Source: an uncultured bacterium
GTDB taxonomy: Bacteria; Patescibacteriota; Minisyncoccia; Spechtbacterales; HO2-43-30
Length of the DNA: 14,129 bases
Direction of reading: 5' to 3'
Assembly: GCA_913054525.1 (NCBI GenBank)
Contig: CAJXHR010000005.1
Span: 1-14,129 of the forward strand
Program-made: the position numbers and the translations under genes
Notes under the pieces: generated by a model
Told to the model about the DNA's origin: nothing
The model's database searches: none
What the model saw: only the letters and a program-made list of their open reading frames with translations
Shown: positions 12,822 through 14,129 of the stretch, piece by piece
Position numbering within the stretch: position 1 is the stretch's first letter
Layout of the letters: each line of letters starts with the position of its first letter

Positions 12822-14129
12822 TTATATCTTCATGGATCTATGGTCTTTACCATCATAACTATCGACCACTCTGTCCACTTTAGTAAGTTCTCCCTCTTTA
12901 TGCTCCACTATCTCGCCTGTCTCCAAATGAACTGTGCGTCCCCACAAGAAAAATATCTTCTCAAGGGTCCCCCGCTCATACTGCGGGTTTAATTCAAGCG
13001 TTGATACTAGCTGCGGGTCCCGCTGATGCACCAGATACAACTCTCTGTTATCCTTATAGTTGCCGTCTTTCACGTAAATTGTGGGGGTCCCGTAAAGCGT
13101 AAGGGACCGTTTTAAAATCGCCCGTATTACCTCGGGGCGATTCTCTACAATTACATCTATCATCTCCCCGGTTCGTTCATCCACCTGCTCCTGATATATA
13201 TACAATGCCTGCTCGTGAATAAACTCATCTCTGAAATAAAGCTCCACTGCCATCCTGTCGCTGCAGCTAGCCCTAATCTCGAATATTTTTTCACGCCCCA
13301 GATTGGCTCCCGTATCCCAATAGGCCTTTTTATGCGGATCTTCGCATTCATCAAATTCTCTGCCGAAACGTCCCCTGTCCCACTGCTCCCTTACATACTC
13401 GTACAAGCCAAATCCCACGCGATACCAATTCAAAGATTTTTTATTTTCACGAAGTACCGATGAATGAAACCTGTTAAATACGCCGTGCTCTTCTGCGGTC
13501 AGGAGCCCTTCCTTAAAAAGCTGTCTCATTATATGCACATGCACATACGTCGCCCAGCCCTCATTCAGCAGCTTTGTCCTGCCATTCGGCGAAAGCGCGC
13601 GCGCCTGATTACGGAGGACCGAGAGTATATCCGCACCCATTGGCCTCAACGGCTTTGGCGAATTCGCTTTTATGTAGCGAAGCAGGTCATACTCCGGCTG
13701 GGGAGGGGTTTTAAACATAAGCTCTTGAAGTCTTTTCTCTACGGCCTGGGCTTCCTCTTTTGTCTGGGGTTTTTTAAACTCACCCCGGATCGTGTCCGGC
13801 CGTTCAAGCTTTGCCCGTTCAATTTCCATAAGGTATTCACGCATTTCTTCCTCGGGCACTTCTTCGGCAAAGGGGTCCAGGTCCTGATGCCACTGTATGG
13901 CCATTGCGGCGTCAATAATACTTTCTACCTCGTCTAATCCGTACCTGTCGGTATATTCCTGGAAACGATCCGCGGCATTGCGCGCCTCGTCTGCAATATC
14001 TCCAAAAGAACGGCCTTGCTGGCAATATCTGTTCGCAAGGAAGAAGTCCACATGCCCATAAACATGCGCGAGAATAAGGACGTTCAGGGCAAGTGGATTC
14101 GTCTCAACAAGAAAAGCTTTGGGGGCCTC
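12822..14129 (-). CDS. SpoVR-family protein (N-terminus beyond right edge)
   Basis: A 435-residue partial protein with the frame open to the edge. An apparent start at the GTG at 14051 is internal: the codons before it read ETNPLALNVLILAHVYGHVD, the SpoVR signature (conserved His pair in AHVYGHxDFF), so the gene begins outside the window. Further family features: NEGWATYVHVHIM (conserved EGWA), LNWYRVGFGLYEYVREQWDRG, IFEIRASCSDRMAVELYF, and a C-terminal half with ELYLVHQRD and KIFFLWGRTVHLET. About 70 N-terminal residues appear to be missing compared with family members of around 500. In B. subtilis SpoVR is needed for spore cortex formation, but the family is widespread in non-sporulating bacteria, where its biochemical role is unknown. 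It often neighbours PrkA kinase and DUF444/YeaH genes, which could lie to the right. Confidence 0.92.
   Translation of the reverse strand, partial: EAPKAFLVETNPLALNVLILAHVYGHVDFFLANRYCQQGRSFGDIADEARNAADRFQEYTDRYGLDEVESIIDAAMAIQWHQDLDPFAEEVPEEEMREYLMEIERAKLERPDTIRGEFKKPQTKEEAQAVEKRLQELMFKTPPQPEYDLLRYIKANSPKPLRPMGADILSVLRNQARALSPNGRTKLLNEGWATYVHVHIMRQLFKEGLLTAEEHGVFNRFHSSVLRENKKSLNWYRVGFGLYEYVREQWDRGRFGREFDECEDPHKKAYWDTGANLGREKIFEIRASCSDRMAVELYFRDEFIHEQALYIYQEQVDERTGEMIDVIVENRPEVIRAILKRSLTLYGTPTIYVKDGNYKDNRELYLVHQRDPQLVSTLELNPQYERGTLEKIFFLWGRTVHLETGEIVEHKEGELTKVDRVVDSYDGKDHRSMKI

Noticed and set aside
13464..13937. A 157-codon plus-strand reading frame
   Set aside because: Antisense shadow of the SpoVR gene. 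Its Cys/Phe/Leu-rich product resembles no family, while the other strand is a clear SpoVR match.

Overview
The window looks like a chromosome segment of an ultra-small Candidate Phyla Radiation (Patescibacteria) bacterium, probably of the Parcubacteria type. This is inferred from gene content and style. There is a compact Gram-positive-like type IV pilus (T4P) operon whose genes overlap by ATGA. A lone response regulator sits between pilB and pilT, and PilT has a GHGKST Walker A. Intergenic gaps are very short and good Shine-Dalgarno sites are almost absent. TGA is used as a stop (pilN, pilP-like), which argues against the recoded Gracilibacteria and Absconditabacteria.

Layout: (1) Positions 1-5016, minus strand: a T4P assembly operon read right to left as pilM, pilN, pilO, a small PilP-like protein, pilB, a REC-only response regulator and pilT, which runs off the left edge. 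pilB is broken: its two halves lie in different frames, and about 20 residues expected between them are missing. (2) 5017-5105: a divergent promoter region; predicted transcription starts fall a few bases from both start codons. (3) 5106-8326, plus strand: a ClpC-type AAA+ unfoldase followed 5 bases later by comF. Inside comF is a perfect 24-bp inverted repeat with a 1-base centre that is read through as 16 codons. (4) 8340-8520, minus strand: two tandem serine tRNAs (UGA and GCU anticodons). (5) 8577-11127, plus strand: a small two-pass membrane protein, tRNA-Arg(GCG) and recG, packed so tightly that the recG ATG directly follows the CCA end of the tRNA. A bidirectional terminator follows. 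(6) 11157-14129, minus strand: a processive-type family 2 glycosyltransferase and, upstream of it, a SpoVR-family gene that enters from the right edge; a strong terminator separates the two.

How the genes may work together: the T4P machine (PilM/N/O platform, PilB extension motor, PilT retraction motor) and ComF are both parts of natural transformation systems elsewhere, so a DNA-uptake role for the left half is plausible but inferred. RecG (branch migration), ClpC (protein quality control) and the tRNAs are housekeeping. The observations most worth a second look are the palindromic element inside comF, the pilB lesion, and the tRNA-recG junction with its implied leaderless translation.
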